IMG/VR virus record: IMGVR_UViG_3300020172_003813
Span: 1-23,939 of that record
Length of the DNA stretch: 23,939 nt
DNA from: a virus
Reading direction: 5' to 3' (one strand)
Position numbers and translations under genes: made by a program. Below the pieces are notes generated by a model, which made no database searches, was not told the DNA's origin, and worked only from the letters and a program-made list of their open reading frames with translations. The first letter of the stretch is position 1. Each line of letters begins with the position of its first letter. Below are positions 1 through 8,132 of this stretch, one piece after another.

Positions 1-2385
1 GCCCTGAGCACACACCATGCTCAGTTTGGCGGTGAGACCAAGCAGCAGGCTATCAATTCAATGCGTGCCTACCAGGAACTCATTGACAAACTGCAAAGTA
101 TTGGCAACCCTGAATCGCTCAAGATTGCTGCGCAGTTGCGTCAGAATAATTTTGACAACATGCTCAATACGCGCCTGTCTGCAGCAGATGCCATGGCCGC
201 GCAGAAGATTGCCACGATCAGCAAAGACACGCCGCAGGCCCGTGCTGCGATCGGCGACATTGTCAAAACTGAGACTGAGTTGGCGCTGAAACAGGCGCGC
301 GACTACGAAAAGGAGTTGTGGACCGCCGCGATCGGCGATATGACAAAGCCTACGACCATTACTCGGCAGCAAAAAGTGCCCATGGAGGGCAGAGAGGCTG
401 AACGTATTTTTGATCGCACTGGTAAATGGCCACAAATCACATTTAATCAGCAGATGCTCAAGGCCCCCGTCATCAAACCTCAGGCCACGGTTGATGCGTT
501 CTTGAACCGTGCTGCTGGCGTTGGCGAAGCCCTGTACGACGATGCCATTCCAGGACCTGTGCGCAAGATCATGGAGTCGCTGCGCGTGGACAAAGATGCT
601 GTGCAGCATTTCAAGGCCGGCAAATCGACACAGGAGTTCCTGGACACCAAGCAAGTGCCCTACGGTTTTAAGCCCACTGCGGGCGAGATTGGCGTTGATG
701 AGTTGGTGAACTACCGCTCCGAGCTTTTGAAAATGGCGCGTGAAGCTGCAGGCAGTGGCCAAGTGAGTAACGCTGAGTTCTACGGCGCATTGGCCGAGGG
801 CATGCTTAACGATCTAAACAGCCTAAAAAGCCCTCTTTTTGATCAAGCGCGCCAGTATTCCAAGAGCCTGAACGACGTCTTTACTCGAACCTTTGCTAAG
901 ACTGCGTCCATCACAGGTGACACCACCCGTGCCGGCGCAGAGCGCCTGGCTCCCGAGTTGCTCGTGATCCGCGCCTTCGGCACCAATGCTGATGTGACGT
1001 CATTGCGTATGGAGCAGATTGAAGAGGCCGTGAAGTTTGGTCGGACGCAATACGACGAAGCAGTAACAAAGTTTGGCAAAAACAGCCAGCAGGCTAAGAA
1101 CCTCAAGCCCATGGCAGAGCTGTCGGACACAAATGTGGTGTCGATCCAGGATGCACAGAACCGTGTGCTGCGCTTGCTTGCCGCTGACGCAATAACAACG
1201 GTCTATGACCAGGCCAAGGGCACTTACGTCCAGAAGCTCAACACTGCCAAGCTCACAAAGTTTGCACAGCAAAACGCCCCAATGCTCGAGAAGTTGGGCA
1301 TCATGGACGACCTGCGCGACGCGGCGCATGCAAGCAATTTGCTCACGCAAGTGGCCAACCAGAATAGCGCCCTAAACAAGGCCGTCAAAAACCAAACAGC
1401 GTTTGCTCAGGTGCTGTCAGTGGAGAACCCCAGCCGCGCTATCAACGACGCGCTGACAAGCAAATTCCCAGTCAAGAACATCTCCAACATTGCCAAGTTG
1501 GCCAAGGCCGGTGGCGGCGATTCAGTGGATGGCATGAAGTCGGCTTTGTACGACTATGCCTACACCAAAGCAGGGGGCAATTCGTCAGGGAAATTTAGCA
1601 TTCAAGCTTACGAAGACGCGCTGTTTAGTCCTATTGCACAAAACCAGCCTTCCATGGTGAACATCATGCGCTCCACCGGCTTGATGACGCTCACGGAGAT
1701 CAAGGACTTGCGCCGTTTGATCAACCCCATGGTGCGCATTGAAGCCGCCGTGAAAAACAACCTCCCTCTGGATGACATAATTCAAGGCGCTGATGTGGTG
1801 ACTGACCTGGCACTGCGTGTTGTGGGTGCCCGGATTGGTACCGCTGCGGCCCCAGGGGGGCCCGGTTCTTTGATCGCTGCCTCTGCGGGCTCCAAAGCCA
1901 TTCGTCAAATCTTTGACAACTTGCCCAACGCTACTGTGCGCCAAATCCTGGAAAATGCGGCAAAAGACCCGGAAGCCATGGCCATTCTTTTGGACAAAGG
2001 CCGCACACAGAAACAACAGATTGACATTGCCAACCGCCTGCTGAATTACCTCGGCAGTATGGGTGTTTCAGTGGGCAAAACCGCGGTCACGCCAGCGCTC
2101 AACTACCTCGCGCCAGACGAGCCACGGCCCGCGCAACTGAGAGAAACACCACAGCCTCCTTTTACCCCCGAAGGCGCGGCGGCGCGGCAGTTGCGCCAGC
2201 TGCCTACGGCACCCAGCACGCGGGGTGTGCCGGGGATCACGGACACCGGGCCGAAGCCTCCTGGTCAAGGCAGCAGCGGTGCCCCAACCAACGCCAACGC
2301 GCGGGCCATGTTCCAATCGCTTTTTCCGTTTGACACGGTCAGTCAAATGGCGGGGGCGCAGGCGCAGCAGCTTCCGAGGCAGTAA
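1..2385 (+). CDS. Probable phage virion/internal protein, 5'-truncated by window edge
   Basis: The frame is open from base 1, so the gene very likely begins upstream and the first internal ATG (61) need not be the start. At least 794 residues are visible. The protein is mostly predicted helix, rich in Ala, Gln, Lys and Asn, with no enzymatic motif I recognise. A Gly/Ala-rich stretch lies at about residues 600-640, and the last 110 residues are a Pro/Gln/Gly-rich linker ending in a short LFPFDTVS motif. I recall such a motif at the C-terminus of large virion-associated proteins of uncultured tailed phages. Size, composition and the tail suggest an internal virion or DNA-ejection protein, but this is inference. 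Its 3' end overlaps the convergent nuclease gene by 47 bp, and no terminator separates them. Confidence 0.6.
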   Translation, partial: ALSTHHAQFGGETKQQAINSMRAYQELIDKLQSIGNPESLKIAAQLRQNNFDNMLNTRLSAADAMAAQKIATISKDTPQARAAIGDIVKTETELALKQARDYEKELWTAAIGDMTKPTTITRQQKVPMEGREAERIFDRTGKWPQITFNQQMLKAPVIKPQATVDAFLNRAAGVGEALYDDAIPGPVRKIMESLRVDKDAVQHFKAGKSTQEFLDTKQVPYGFKPTAGEIGVDELVNYRSELLKMAREAAGSGQVSNAEFYGALAEGMLNDLNSLKSPLFDQARQYSKSLNDVFTRTFAKTASITGDTTRAGAERLAPELLVIRAFGTNADVTSLRMEQIEEAVKFGRTQYDEAVTKFGKNSQQAKNLKPMAELSDTNVVSIQDAQNRVLRLLAADAITTVYDQAKGTYVQKLNTAKLTKFAQQNAPMLEKLGIMDDLRDAAHASNLLTQVANQNSALNKAVKNQTAFAQVLSVENPSRAINDALTSKFPVKNISNIAKLAKAGGGDSVDGMKSALYDYAYTKAGGNSSGKFSIQAYEDALFSPIAQNQPSMVNIMRSTGLMTLTEIKDLRRLINPMVRIEAAVKNNLPLDDIIQGADVVTDLALRVVGARIGTAAAPGGPGSLIAASAGSKAIRQIFDNLPNATVRQILENAAKDPEAMAILLDKGRTQKQQIDIANRLLNYLGSMGVSVGKTAVTPALNYLAPDEPRPAQLRETPQPPFTPEGAAARQLRQLPTAPSTRGVPGITDTGPKPPGQGSSGAPTNANARAMFQSLFPFDTVSQMAGAQAQQLPRQ

Positions 2386-3043
2386 GCCGCTCCATCCACT
2401 GCGCCTTGAATTCCTCGAATTCTCGGCCGGTGGTGGTAAATTCTTGGGTCGTCCCGTCCTGCACTGAAATCAGCACCGCGGCATAGTCAATTGACGTGCC
2501 GTGCCGCCAGTCATGCGCCACCGCATAGGCGGCCAGCTGGTGGAAGTAGTCGGTGATGTACTCGTGGCGCTTGGGCCGGACCGACTGCTTGAAGTCAATG
2601 ATGGCCAGCTTGCCGCGGTACGTGGCCACCAGGTCGGTCGTGCCGGCGTAGCGGTTTTGATAGTACAGCCCTACCTCCGAACCGTGGACCGCGGAGAGCG
2701 CACCAAAGTACTTGTTGGCCAGGGTGAACGCCATCTGGTGGCCCTTCATGGCCTGCCAGTCGGTGCCAAACCGCATCGCATCGCCGCTGATGATGCACTC
2801 CAGCGTGGCGTGCATGTTCGTGCCAATGTAGGCCGCCTGCTCCTTTTGCCGGTCCGCCTCGGCCTGCCCAATCCGGTCGGCCCACTGCTTGAGCGCTGTC
2901 TTGTCCTTGGTGCGATCGAGCACAGTGGTCACCGACGGGACATGTACGTTTTCTGAGATTTTATATACACGTCCGTTGGATGTGTCACTTCGCTCAAGCT
3001 TTTCGTACACATACGGGGTTGACCAGGGGATTAAATGAGCCAT
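2339..3043 (-). CDS. PD-(D/E)XK nuclease, RecB/Cas4-like phage exonuclease
   Basis: A 234-residue nuclease probably acting on DNA ends in phage recombination or replication. The RecB-type motifs appear in order: GTNMH with His78, a Glu near residue 123, GTTDLV with Asp137, IIDFKQS with Asp150 and Lys152, and QLAAY with Gln169. This is the metal-binding core of the PD-(D/E)XK superfamily. No four-cysteine iron-sulfur cluster of the Cas4/AddB type is visible, so it resembles stand-alone phage exonucleases. The start at 3043 follows a good ribosome-binding site (GGAGAGGAG, about 7 bases away). The start overlaps the end of the upstream SNF2 helicase gene by 13 bases, so the two are translated from one minus-strand operon. 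The C-terminal tail is Ala/Pro-rich. Confidence 0.88.
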   Translation of the reverse strand: MAHLIPWSTPYVYEKLERSDTSNGRVYKISENVHVPSVTTVLDRTKDKTALKQWADRIGQAEADRQKEQAAYIGTNMHATLECIISGDAMRFGTDWQAMKGHQMAFTLANKYFGALSAVHGSEVGLYYQNRYAGTTDLVATYRGKLAIIDFKQSVRPKRHEYITDYFHQLAAYAVAHDWRHGTSIDYAAVLISVQDGTTQEFTTTGREFEEFKAQWMERLTASEAAAPAPPPFD

Positions 3044-4482
3044 GTTTTGATCTCCTCTCCAAGCACTTGGGTTGCAATGTCGATTTTTGCACGCAGCGCC
3101 TTGACGATCTTCTCGTCCACGGTGCCCACGGCAATCAGGTCGATGTAGGTCACGTTTTTGGTCTGGCCAATACGGTGTGCGCGGTCCTCGGACTGCAGGC
3201 GCTTTTCTAGGTCAAAGCTGTTGCTGTAGTAGACCATGGTGCTGGCGGCTGTAAGCGTCAAACCATAGCCCCCGGTGCTTGGATTGCCCACAAAAAACCT
3301 CATCTCGCTGTCCGGCTTTTGGAACTCCTCCAGCACTCGTTTGCGCTCATCCCCGTCGGTGTCCCCGTAGTACATCCCCACGGCGTTCATCCCGTATTCC
3401 TTGGACAGGGCCAGCTTGATGGCCTCAATGTCATGCCGGTAGGTGGCCCAAATGATGATTTTGCCGTCCGTCTCCTCTACGACGGAAAGCAGCTCGTCCA
3501 TGCGTTTGTTGGGCAATTCCAGCACCGTGCCATCGTCCAACTTCACGTGGCCACAGACGATTTGATGCATGCGCATGATCTGCGTGAGCGCATTGACCGT
3601 GCTTACCAGCCCCCCACTGACCTGTGCCAAGGCCATCGTGCGCATCTCGTTGTAGGCCTTCTGCTGCTCCGGTGTCAGGTCCACTTCCCGCTTGACATAG
3701 AGCTTGTCAGGCAGGTCCAGGCACTCCTCCTTTTTCACCCGAAACGCAAAGCGGTCGAGCTTTTCCTTCAGCTCGTCCAAACGCCTGTAGCCCACAATTT
3801 GCTTAAAAGTGTGGGTGTTGAGCTGGCGCTCCACCGTCACGGCGTAGCGCGCCTGGAAAACGTAGTAACTACTCACATCCAAGCAGTTGTCAGAGAGAAA
3901 TGCGCATTGTTGGTACAAATCCATCGGGCTTTTGGTGACCGGGGAGCCGGTGAGGATGCGCCTGAACCGCGCGCCACGGCCCACCTTTTCGGTGTTTTTG
4001 CTGCGGGCCGAGCCAGGAGTCTTGATGGTGGTGCTCTCGTCCACCGCCATCATTGCGTTGTGCACAAGCAAGAAGCGCTTGGCATACGCAGTACCCTTGG
4101 CCGTGCTAAACGCCTCGATGTTCATCACCAAAATCTTTAAATCCTCGGTGACGGTGAACAGCTCGTCCAAGGCTTTTTGCTCCGCTTTACGGGGAGAGGA
4201 ACTCCACAGGGCCATGCGATAGACTACGTGCGACGGCAAATGTTTTGGGATTTCGGTGTCAAACCAGTTGCGGTAGACTCCTTTTGGCGCTACGATCAAA
4301 AACCCGTTGAGCCGGCCCTTGTCGTAGAGCATGGCCACGTTGTTGATCAACATGAAGCTTTTCCCAGTGCCCATGTCCGCGAAAAGGGCCGCTACCGGGT
4401 ACTCCCAGAAGCGCTGAAGGTAGACCTGTTGATGGACAAAAGGCTTGTTTTTAAAGGGGTAGGTCGCTAAAAACTGAGTCAT
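3031..4482 (-). CDS. SNF2-family (SF2) DNA helicase/translocase
   Basis: A 483-residue ATP-driven double-stranded DNA translocase with both RecA-like lobes. Lobe 1 carries Walker A ADMGTGKS (about 35-42), a DEST Walker B variant (148-151) and motif III LTGSP (about 177-181). Lobe 2 carries IIIWATYRH, GGYGLTLTAAS and motif VI SEDRAHRIGQ (about 431-440), the signature of SNF2 proteins. I chose the ATG at 4482 because a purine-rich site (CAGAAAGAGA) precedes it, as at other starts in this window. An in-frame ATG at 4512 would lie inside the leader hairpin. It is first in a two-gene minus-strand operon with the nuclease, divergent from the replication genes. Phage SNF2 helicases are common in replication modules, often beside a nuclease; the exact role is not established. 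Confidence 0.93.
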   Translation of the reverse strand: MTQFLATYPFKNKPFVHQQVYLQRFWEYPVAALFADMGTGKSFMLINNVAMLYDKGRLNGFLIVAPKGVYRNWFDTEIPKHLPSHVVYRMALWSSSPRKAEQKALDELFTVTEDLKILVMNIEAFSTAKGTAYAKRFLLVHNAMMAVDESTTIKTPGSARSKNTEKVGRGARFRRILTGSPVTKSPMDLYQQCAFLSDNCLDVSSYYVFQARYAVTVERQLNTHTFKQIVGYRRLDELKEKLDRFAFRVKKEECLDLPDKLYVKREVDLTPEQQKAYNEMRTMALAQVSGGLVSTVNALTQIMRMHQIVCGHVKLDDGTVLELPNKRMDELLSVVEETDGKIIIWATYRHDIEAIKLALSKEYGMNAVGMYYGDTDGDERKRVLEEFQKPDSEMRFFVGNPSTGGYGLTLTAASTMVYYSNSFDLEKRLQSEDRAHRIGQTKNVTYIDLIAVGTVDEKIVKALRAKIDIATQVLGEEIKTWLI

Positions 4483-4532
4483 GGTGTATCTCTTTCTGGC
4501 AGGGGCTTGCAATGTCCTGCGAAGATAGTGTA
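4483..4532 (-). promoter_or_regulatory. Leader and weak promoter of the SNF2-nuclease operon
   Basis: On the minus strand a TACACT -10-like box (4532-4527) is followed by a hairpin with GCAGG/CCTGC arms, then CCAGAAAGAGA and the ATG at 4482. The hairpin plus purine-rich site copies the leader design of the plus-strand promoters further right. No convincing -35 box is visible (TTTCTT at 4555-4550 is poor). The -10 lies inside the perfect palindrome AGTGTACACT (4527-4536) that also holds the plus-strand -10. Confidence 0.45.
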
Positions 4533-4567
4533 CACTGATGGCTGGAACTAAGAAAGGAGAAATTCAA
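4507..4567 (+). promoter_or_regulatory. Sigma70-like promoter and ribosome-binding site of the replication module
   Basis: TTGCAA (4507-4512), an 18-base spacer and TACACT (4531-4536) form a plausible promoter for the plus-strand module. The -10 sits in the perfect 10-bp palindrome AGTGTACACT (4527-4536), so this region could drive both directions or bind a symmetric repressor. The AAGAAAGGAGAAATTCAA before the GTG at 4568 closely matches the ribosome-binding site of the gene at 11611 and decides the start. Confidence 0.5.
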
Positions 4568-4912
4568 GTGCCTAAAGTTTACGTTGTCTCAGAGACTACG
4601 CAACACAACATAGCAAGCGCTCTGGACTATGGCCAGATCGAAACCATTTTGCCGCCCAACGCGCAAATTGCTTTCTCAGTTGTACCGACAGTCCGCCGTA
4701 TCCAGCGCAAGCTGGAGAAATTTACCGATGAGGACTACCTGCTTCTCATCGGTGACCCCTCTGCCATAGGCATTGCCTGTGCAGTAGCTGCCAGTAAAAA
4801 TCATGGCCGCTTTAAGTGTCTCAAGTGGGACAAGCGGGAACGCCGCTACATTCCACTGGAGGTTGATTTATTTAAGAAAGGAGAAAGTGATGAGTCTTAC
4901 GAATTTGTTTGA
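4568..4912 (+). CDS. Conserved phage protein of unknown function
   Basis: I do not recognise a characterised family. The 114-residue protein starts with GTG at 4568, chosen because a strong site (AGAAAGGAG) lies 8 bases upstream. An in-frame ATG at 4538 touches the -10 box and has no ribosome-binding site. The sequence looks like a compact alpha/beta fold: a beta-strand PKVYVVSE, a hydrophobic strand DYLLLIGDPSAIGIACAVAA around residues 55-75, then a basic segment with a KWDKRERRY stretch near 90. It is the first gene of the replication module and overlaps the next by 23 bases. A role in DNA replication or its control is suggested only by position. Confidence 0.7.
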   Translation: MPKVYVVSETTQHNIASALDYGQIETILPPNAQIAFSVVPTVRRIQRKLEKFTDEDYLLLIGDPSAIGIACAVAASKNHGRFKCLKWDKRERRYIPLEVDLFKKGESDESYEFV

Positions 4913-5444
4913 GACTGATGCAGGTGCGTACAAGTTATCTGATGACCAGGTCTCTGGTATTGCAGGTCTTGCCAAGCGTGCCAAGATGCTTGAGAAAGAG
5001 ATCGCTGAGATGGAGGAAACTCTTAGCGAGCGCAACGAGCAGTATCGAAAGCTCACTGAGCAGACTATCCCTGAGGCCATGGCCGAGACAGGGATGCGAA
5101 AGTTTGTCATGGAGGACGGCAGCAGCATTGACGTCAAGCCGTTTTACGGTGCCAGCATTCCAAAGGCACGCCAGGCAGAAGCGTACAAATGGCTGCGCGA
5201 CAACGGTTTTGACGACATTATCAAGAACACCATCAGCGTCCGCTTTGGGCGCGGTGAAGACGAGCTTTCCGCCCGTCTACTGAATCTCCTGGGCACGCAA
5301 GGCTTCCCTGCCGAGCAGGCGCAGAAGATAGAGCCCCAGACCCTCAAGGCCTGGGTCAAGGAACGTGTCGAGAAGGGTCAGCCCGTTGACACTGAGCTTT
5401 TTGGCGTATTCATTGGCCAAAAAGCTATCATTAAATCAAACTGA
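4890..5444 (+). CDS. Coiled-coil phage protein of unknown function in the replication module
   Basis: A 184-residue protein. The ATG at 4890 is preferred over an in-frame upstream ATG (4803) because GAAAGGAGAAAGTG precedes it and the upstream part would lie wholly inside the previous gene. Residues about 22-58 form a predicted coiled coil (heptad-like KRAKMLEKEIAEMEETL and following). Then come a beta-rich middle with MRKFVMEDG and a helical C-terminal half with DELSARLLNLL. The coiled coil suggests an oligomer. It ends 16 bases before the candidate ssDNA-binding protein gene, so they are probably co-translated and may work together. No enzymatic motif is visible. Confidence 0.75.
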   Translation: MSLTNLFETDAGAYKLSDDQVSGIAGLAKRAKMLEKEIAEMEETLSERNEQYRKLTEQTIPEAMAETGMRKFVMEDGSSIDVKPFYGASIPKARQAEAYKWLRDNGFDDIIKNTISVRFGRGEDELSARLLNLLGTQGFPAEQAQKIEPQTLKAWVKERVEKGQPVDTELFGVFIGQKAIIKSN

Positions 5445-5460
5445 AACAAGGAACTTAATC

Positions 5461-6234
5461 ATGGCAAAGAACGATATTGCGGAACAAAAGGCCAGCACCG
5501 CACTGGCGATTATGGGAGAGTTGGAGCAGGACGCTGGCGTGGGTTTTGATGGGATGACACAGGACGACTTTGCATTGCCGTTCCTGCGTTTGCTCACCAA
5601 CACCAGCCCGGAAGTTGGAGAAGTTGATGGTGCCCTTCCCGGCATGGTTTTCAACTCCGTGACGGGGGAGCTTTATGACGGCAAGAAGGGTATTACCGTT
5701 ATCCCTTGCGCTTATCTGCGCCAGTACATTGAGTGGACTCCACGCGGTCAGGGAAGCGGTGCACCTGTGCATATCTACCCTGCGACCAGCGACATCTTGT
5801 CGAAGACTCACAAAGAGCCTGGTGACAACAAAGACTACCTGGACAACGGCAACTACATTGAGAACACCGCCAACTATTACGTGATGGTAATGGGCGAGTC
5901 TGGATTCCCTGAGCCGGCTCTCATCACCATGAAATCCACGCAGCTGAAAAAGAGCCGCAAGTGGAATTCCATGATGCAGTCGGTCAAGATGTCTGGTAAG
6001 AACGGCATGTTCACGCCGCCGATGTACAGCCAGTTGTACCTGCTCTCCACCACGGCTGAGTCTAATGACAAGGGCAAGTGGTTCGGCTGGGAGGTGGCAC
6101 GTATTGGCCCTGTCGAGTCAACTGCGGTATATGCCGCTGCCAGGAAATTTGCCCTGTCGATCAGCGCGGGTGACGTCAAGGTAAAGCATGAGGGTGAAAT
6201 GAGCGCGCCAGCTAACGGCCCTGCTCCCTTTTGA
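5461..6234 (+). CDS. Candidate phage ssDNA-binding protein
   Basis: A 257-residue protein starting at the ATG at 5461 (AAGGAAC about 8 bases before). It looks beta-rich and has many aromatic residues (for example QYIEWTPRG near 88-96, NYYVMVMGESGF near 139-150, KWFGWEVARIG near 207-217), as expected for an OB-fold or similar ssDNA-binding surface. The protein ends in APF; ssDNA-binding proteins commonly end in a Phe that recruits partners, though here the preceding residues are not strongly acidic. Position between nuclease/helicase and primase/polymerase genes fits the T7 gp2.5 place in a replication cluster. The assignment is inference from position and composition; the family itself is one I associate with phage replication loci of unknown biochemistry. 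Confidence 0.55.
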   Translation: MAKNDIAEQKASTALAIMGELEQDAGVGFDGMTQDDFALPFLRLLTNTSPEVGEVDGALPGMVFNSVTGELYDGKKGITVIPCAYLRQYIEWTPRGQGSGAPVHIYPATSDILSKTHKEPGDNKDYLDNGNYIENTANYYVMVMGESGFPEPALITMKSTQLKKSRKWNSMMQSVKMSGKNGMFTPPMYSQLYLLSTTAESNDKGKWFGWEVARIGPVESTAVYAAARKFALSISAGDVKVKHEGEMSAPANGPAPF

Positions 6235-6239
6235 TTTCA

Positions 6240-6334
6240 GGGGCCGAAAGTGTTCGGGAGACCGATAGTTGAGCTTTGCCATGTAGCTCATGGCAGGCAA
6301 CATACGGGTACCCCTCTTGGCATGAGTAGGCCCC
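6240..6334 (+). promoter_or_regulatory. Structured RNA leader before the primase gene
   Basis: The 120-base gap before the primase gene can fold extensively. GGGGCC (6240-6245) can pair with GGCCCC (6329-6334) to close the element. Inside are CCGAA/TTCGG (6244-6257) and GCCATG/CATGGC (6278-6294, loop TAGCT). A competing stem GAGCT (6271-6275)/AGCTC (6285-6289) cannot form together with the second hairpin, so two exclusive folds exist. The start codon follows 20 bases later after GAAAGAAGAA. It matches no riboswitch class I know. Confidence 0.35.
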
Positions 6335-6354
6335 ACCCGCAATAGAAAGAAGAA

Positions 6355-7887
6355 ATGACCGACATAACCCGGTTCAAAGCGATTTTTTCCGGCCTGGATA
6401 TCGCTTATGGAACATACAAAATTGAGTCGTCCCGAGGAGACGGGAAACAGGCAGGCAAGGCCGTTGTGGTGCGCAAGCCACCAACTGACGACCTGTGGAT
6501 CAAGCACCTGGAAGGCGTTGAACCGAGTCTGGGAATTATCCCAATCCGGGCAGATAACTCCTGCATCTGGGGCTGTATTGACATTGACCAGTATCCACTG
6601 GACCACGTCGGCCTCATAAAAAAGGTCAGGAGCCTTGAACTCCCCATGGTGGTGTGCCGTAGCAAGTCCGGCGGGGCACACGTGTTCTTGTTTGTCCAAT
6701 CGCCCATTCCTGCTGCAGAGATGCAGCGGTTTCTCAACGCCTGTGCCGCTTTGCTGGGCGAGGCCGGCCGGGAGATTTTTCCCAAGCAAGCTGCAATCCT
6801 GGTGGACCGCGGCGACACGGGCAACTTTCTCAACCTGCCTTATTTTGGCGGAGACCAGACAACGCGCTACGCCATCAGGGACGATGGTTCGGCCGCAACA
6901 CTGGAGGAGTTTTATGCCCTGTACGACCAGTGGGTACAGCCCCCAGACCTCAAGTACCCAGAAGAGCCCAAGGAGCCTGACCATCCCATCAAGGACGGCC
7001 CTCCCTGCCTGCAGGCGCTGTGCGCCCAGGGCGTGCCAGAAGGCACCCGCAACAACGCCCTGTTCAACATTGGCATCTACCTCAAGAAGGTGATTCCCAT
7101 CCACTGGGATGACGCCATGGTGGAGCACAACCTGAAGTACGTCTCACCCCCGCTGCCCAACAATGAACTGCAAGTCCTCGTCAAGCAGCTGAGTAAAAAA
7201 GACTACAAATACAAGTGCAAGGACGCGCCATTACACAGCTTTTGCAACAGCGGCCTTTGCAGGACTCGCAAGCATGGGATCGGGGCTCACGGACCAGACT
7301 CCCCGCAAATGTCCTCTCTGTCCAAGTACAACTCCGAGCCGCCGCTGTGGTTTCTCGACATCAACGGCAAACGCATTGAACTCGACACCGAGAGCCTGTT
7401 TGTACAGGCCTCATTCCAGAAGGCCTGCGTTGAAAAAATCAACCTGTTGCCGCCCACACTGCGTAAGCAGGACTGGGAGCAGATGCTCAATGCACTGCTC
7501 AAGGAAATGGTGGAGACTGAGCAGATTACCGAGGCCAGCGAAGACACCAGCATCACCGGCCGCTTCAACGACCTGCTTGAAGAGTTCTGCACGCACCTGC
7601 AACAGGCAATGGACCGTGATGAAATCCTCATGGGCCGCCCATGGACGGATGAAAATGAGGCCAAGACCTACTTCCGCATGAAGGACTTGGATGCGCACCT
7701 GGTGCGCAACAACTTCAAGGGCATGACTGCACCAAAGATGGCGCAGCGCCTGCGGGATCAGGGCGGGGAACCCATCAGCCTCTTCCTCAAGAACCGCGCT
7801 GCACGTTGCTGGAAAATCCCACGCTTTAGCCGCCAAGACGCCCCATTTGACACGCCAGAGCAGCGCACTAACCGGAGCCCATTTTGA
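6355..7887 (+). CDS. Archaeo-eukaryotic-type primase (TOTE-like AEP), probable replication primase
   Basis: A 510-residue primase of the AEP superfamily, expected to make primers on ssDNA for the polymerase encoded downstream. The catalytic acidic pair is CIDIDQY with Asp76 and Asp78. The second motif is SKSGGAHVFLF (103-113) with the conserved His109, followed by FPKQ (142-145) and GNFLNLPYF (156-164), all features of the AEP domain seen in TOTE conflict systems and phage primases. A helical PriCT-like region follows (about 220-290), ending in a Cys/His cluster at about 286-305 (CKDAPLHSFCNSGLC) that may bind zinc. The last 150 residues are helical with no motif I know. No fused helicase domain is present, so unwinding must come from another protein. 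The stop overlaps the next start as TGATG. Confidence 0.85.
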   Translation: MTDITRFKAIFSGLDIAYGTYKIESSRGDGKQAGKAVVVRKPPTDDLWIKHLEGVEPSLGIIPIRADNSCIWGCIDIDQYPLDHVGLIKKVRSLELPMVVCRSKSGGAHVFLFVQSPIPAAEMQRFLNACAALLGEAGREIFPKQAAILVDRGDTGNFLNLPYFGGDQTTRYAIRDDGSAATLEEFYALYDQWVQPPDLKYPEEPKEPDHPIKDGPPCLQALCAQGVPEGTRNNALFNIGIYLKKVIPIHWDDAMVEHNLKYVSPPLPNNELQVLVKQLSKKDYKYKCKDAPLHSFCNSGLCRTRKHGIGAHGPDSPQMSSLSKYNSEPPLWFLDINGKRIELDTESLFVQASFQKACVEKINLLPPTLRKQDWEQMLNALLKEMVETEQITEASEDTSITGRFNDLLEEFCTHLQQAMDRDEILMGRPWTDENEAKTYFRMKDLDAHLVRNNFKGMTAPKMAQRLRDQGGEPISLFLKNRAARCWKIPRFSRQDAPFDTPEQRTNRSPF

Positions 7888-8132
7888 TGTTAAAAATTGA
7901 CGGACATGACGACGCGATCCTCGGCCCTGCTTGCATATGGCGGGGCTCCAGCCGGGTAGATGTGCTGGTGTACGACGCCGAGCTTATCCGTGAAAATTTA
8001 ATGCGTGATGGCATGACCAGTGAAGATGCACGCGAGTTCATTGAGTTCAACATTGAATGCGCCTATGTCGGGGAGGACACCCCCGTCCTTGTTTGGACAC
8101 AGGACATGTGGGATGAAGGGGAAGAGGAATGA
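7887..8132 (+). CDS. Small conserved phage protein, unknown function
   Basis: An 81-residue acidic protein (ATG at 7887, overlapping the primase stop; CGGAG about 11 bases upstream). The motif sequence YDAELIRENLMRDGMTSEDA, then EFIEFNIECAYVGEDTPVLVW, belongs to a small phage family I recognise from many unrelated tailed phages but whose function is unknown. It lies between primase and UvrD-like helicase genes with overlaps on both sides (TGATG and ATGA), so its amount is tied to theirs. The acidic C-terminus ends DEGEEE. Confidence 0.75.
   Translation: MLKIDGHDDAILGPACIWRGSSRVDVLVYDAELIRENLMRDGMTSEDAREFIEFNIECAYVGEDTPVLVWTQDMWDEGEEE

Noticed and set aside
58-762. Long minus-strand open frame (234 codons) inside the virion gene
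   Set aside because: It mirrors the plus-strand gene, has no ribosome-binding site and no recognisable domain; an effect of codon bias.
3319-4140. Plus-strand open frame of 273 codons opposite the SNF2 helicase
   Set aside because: The minus-strand frame carries every SNF2 motif; the opposite frame is rich in His/Val as expected of an antisense shadow.
4482-4512. Upstream ATG (4512) as start of the SNF2 helicase
   Set aside because: It lies in the leader hairpin without a ribosome-binding site; ATG 4482 has the purine-rich site used elsewhere.
6240-6334. Possible tRNA (acceptor-like GGGGCC/GGCCCC ends, about 95 bases)
   Set aside because: No T-arm GTTCRA sequence, no proper D-arm and no anticodon stem at the right distance.
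6118-7128. Minus-strand open frame of 336 codons over the primase gene
   Set aside because: The plus-strand frame has full AEP motifs; the reverse frame has none and lacks a start signal.
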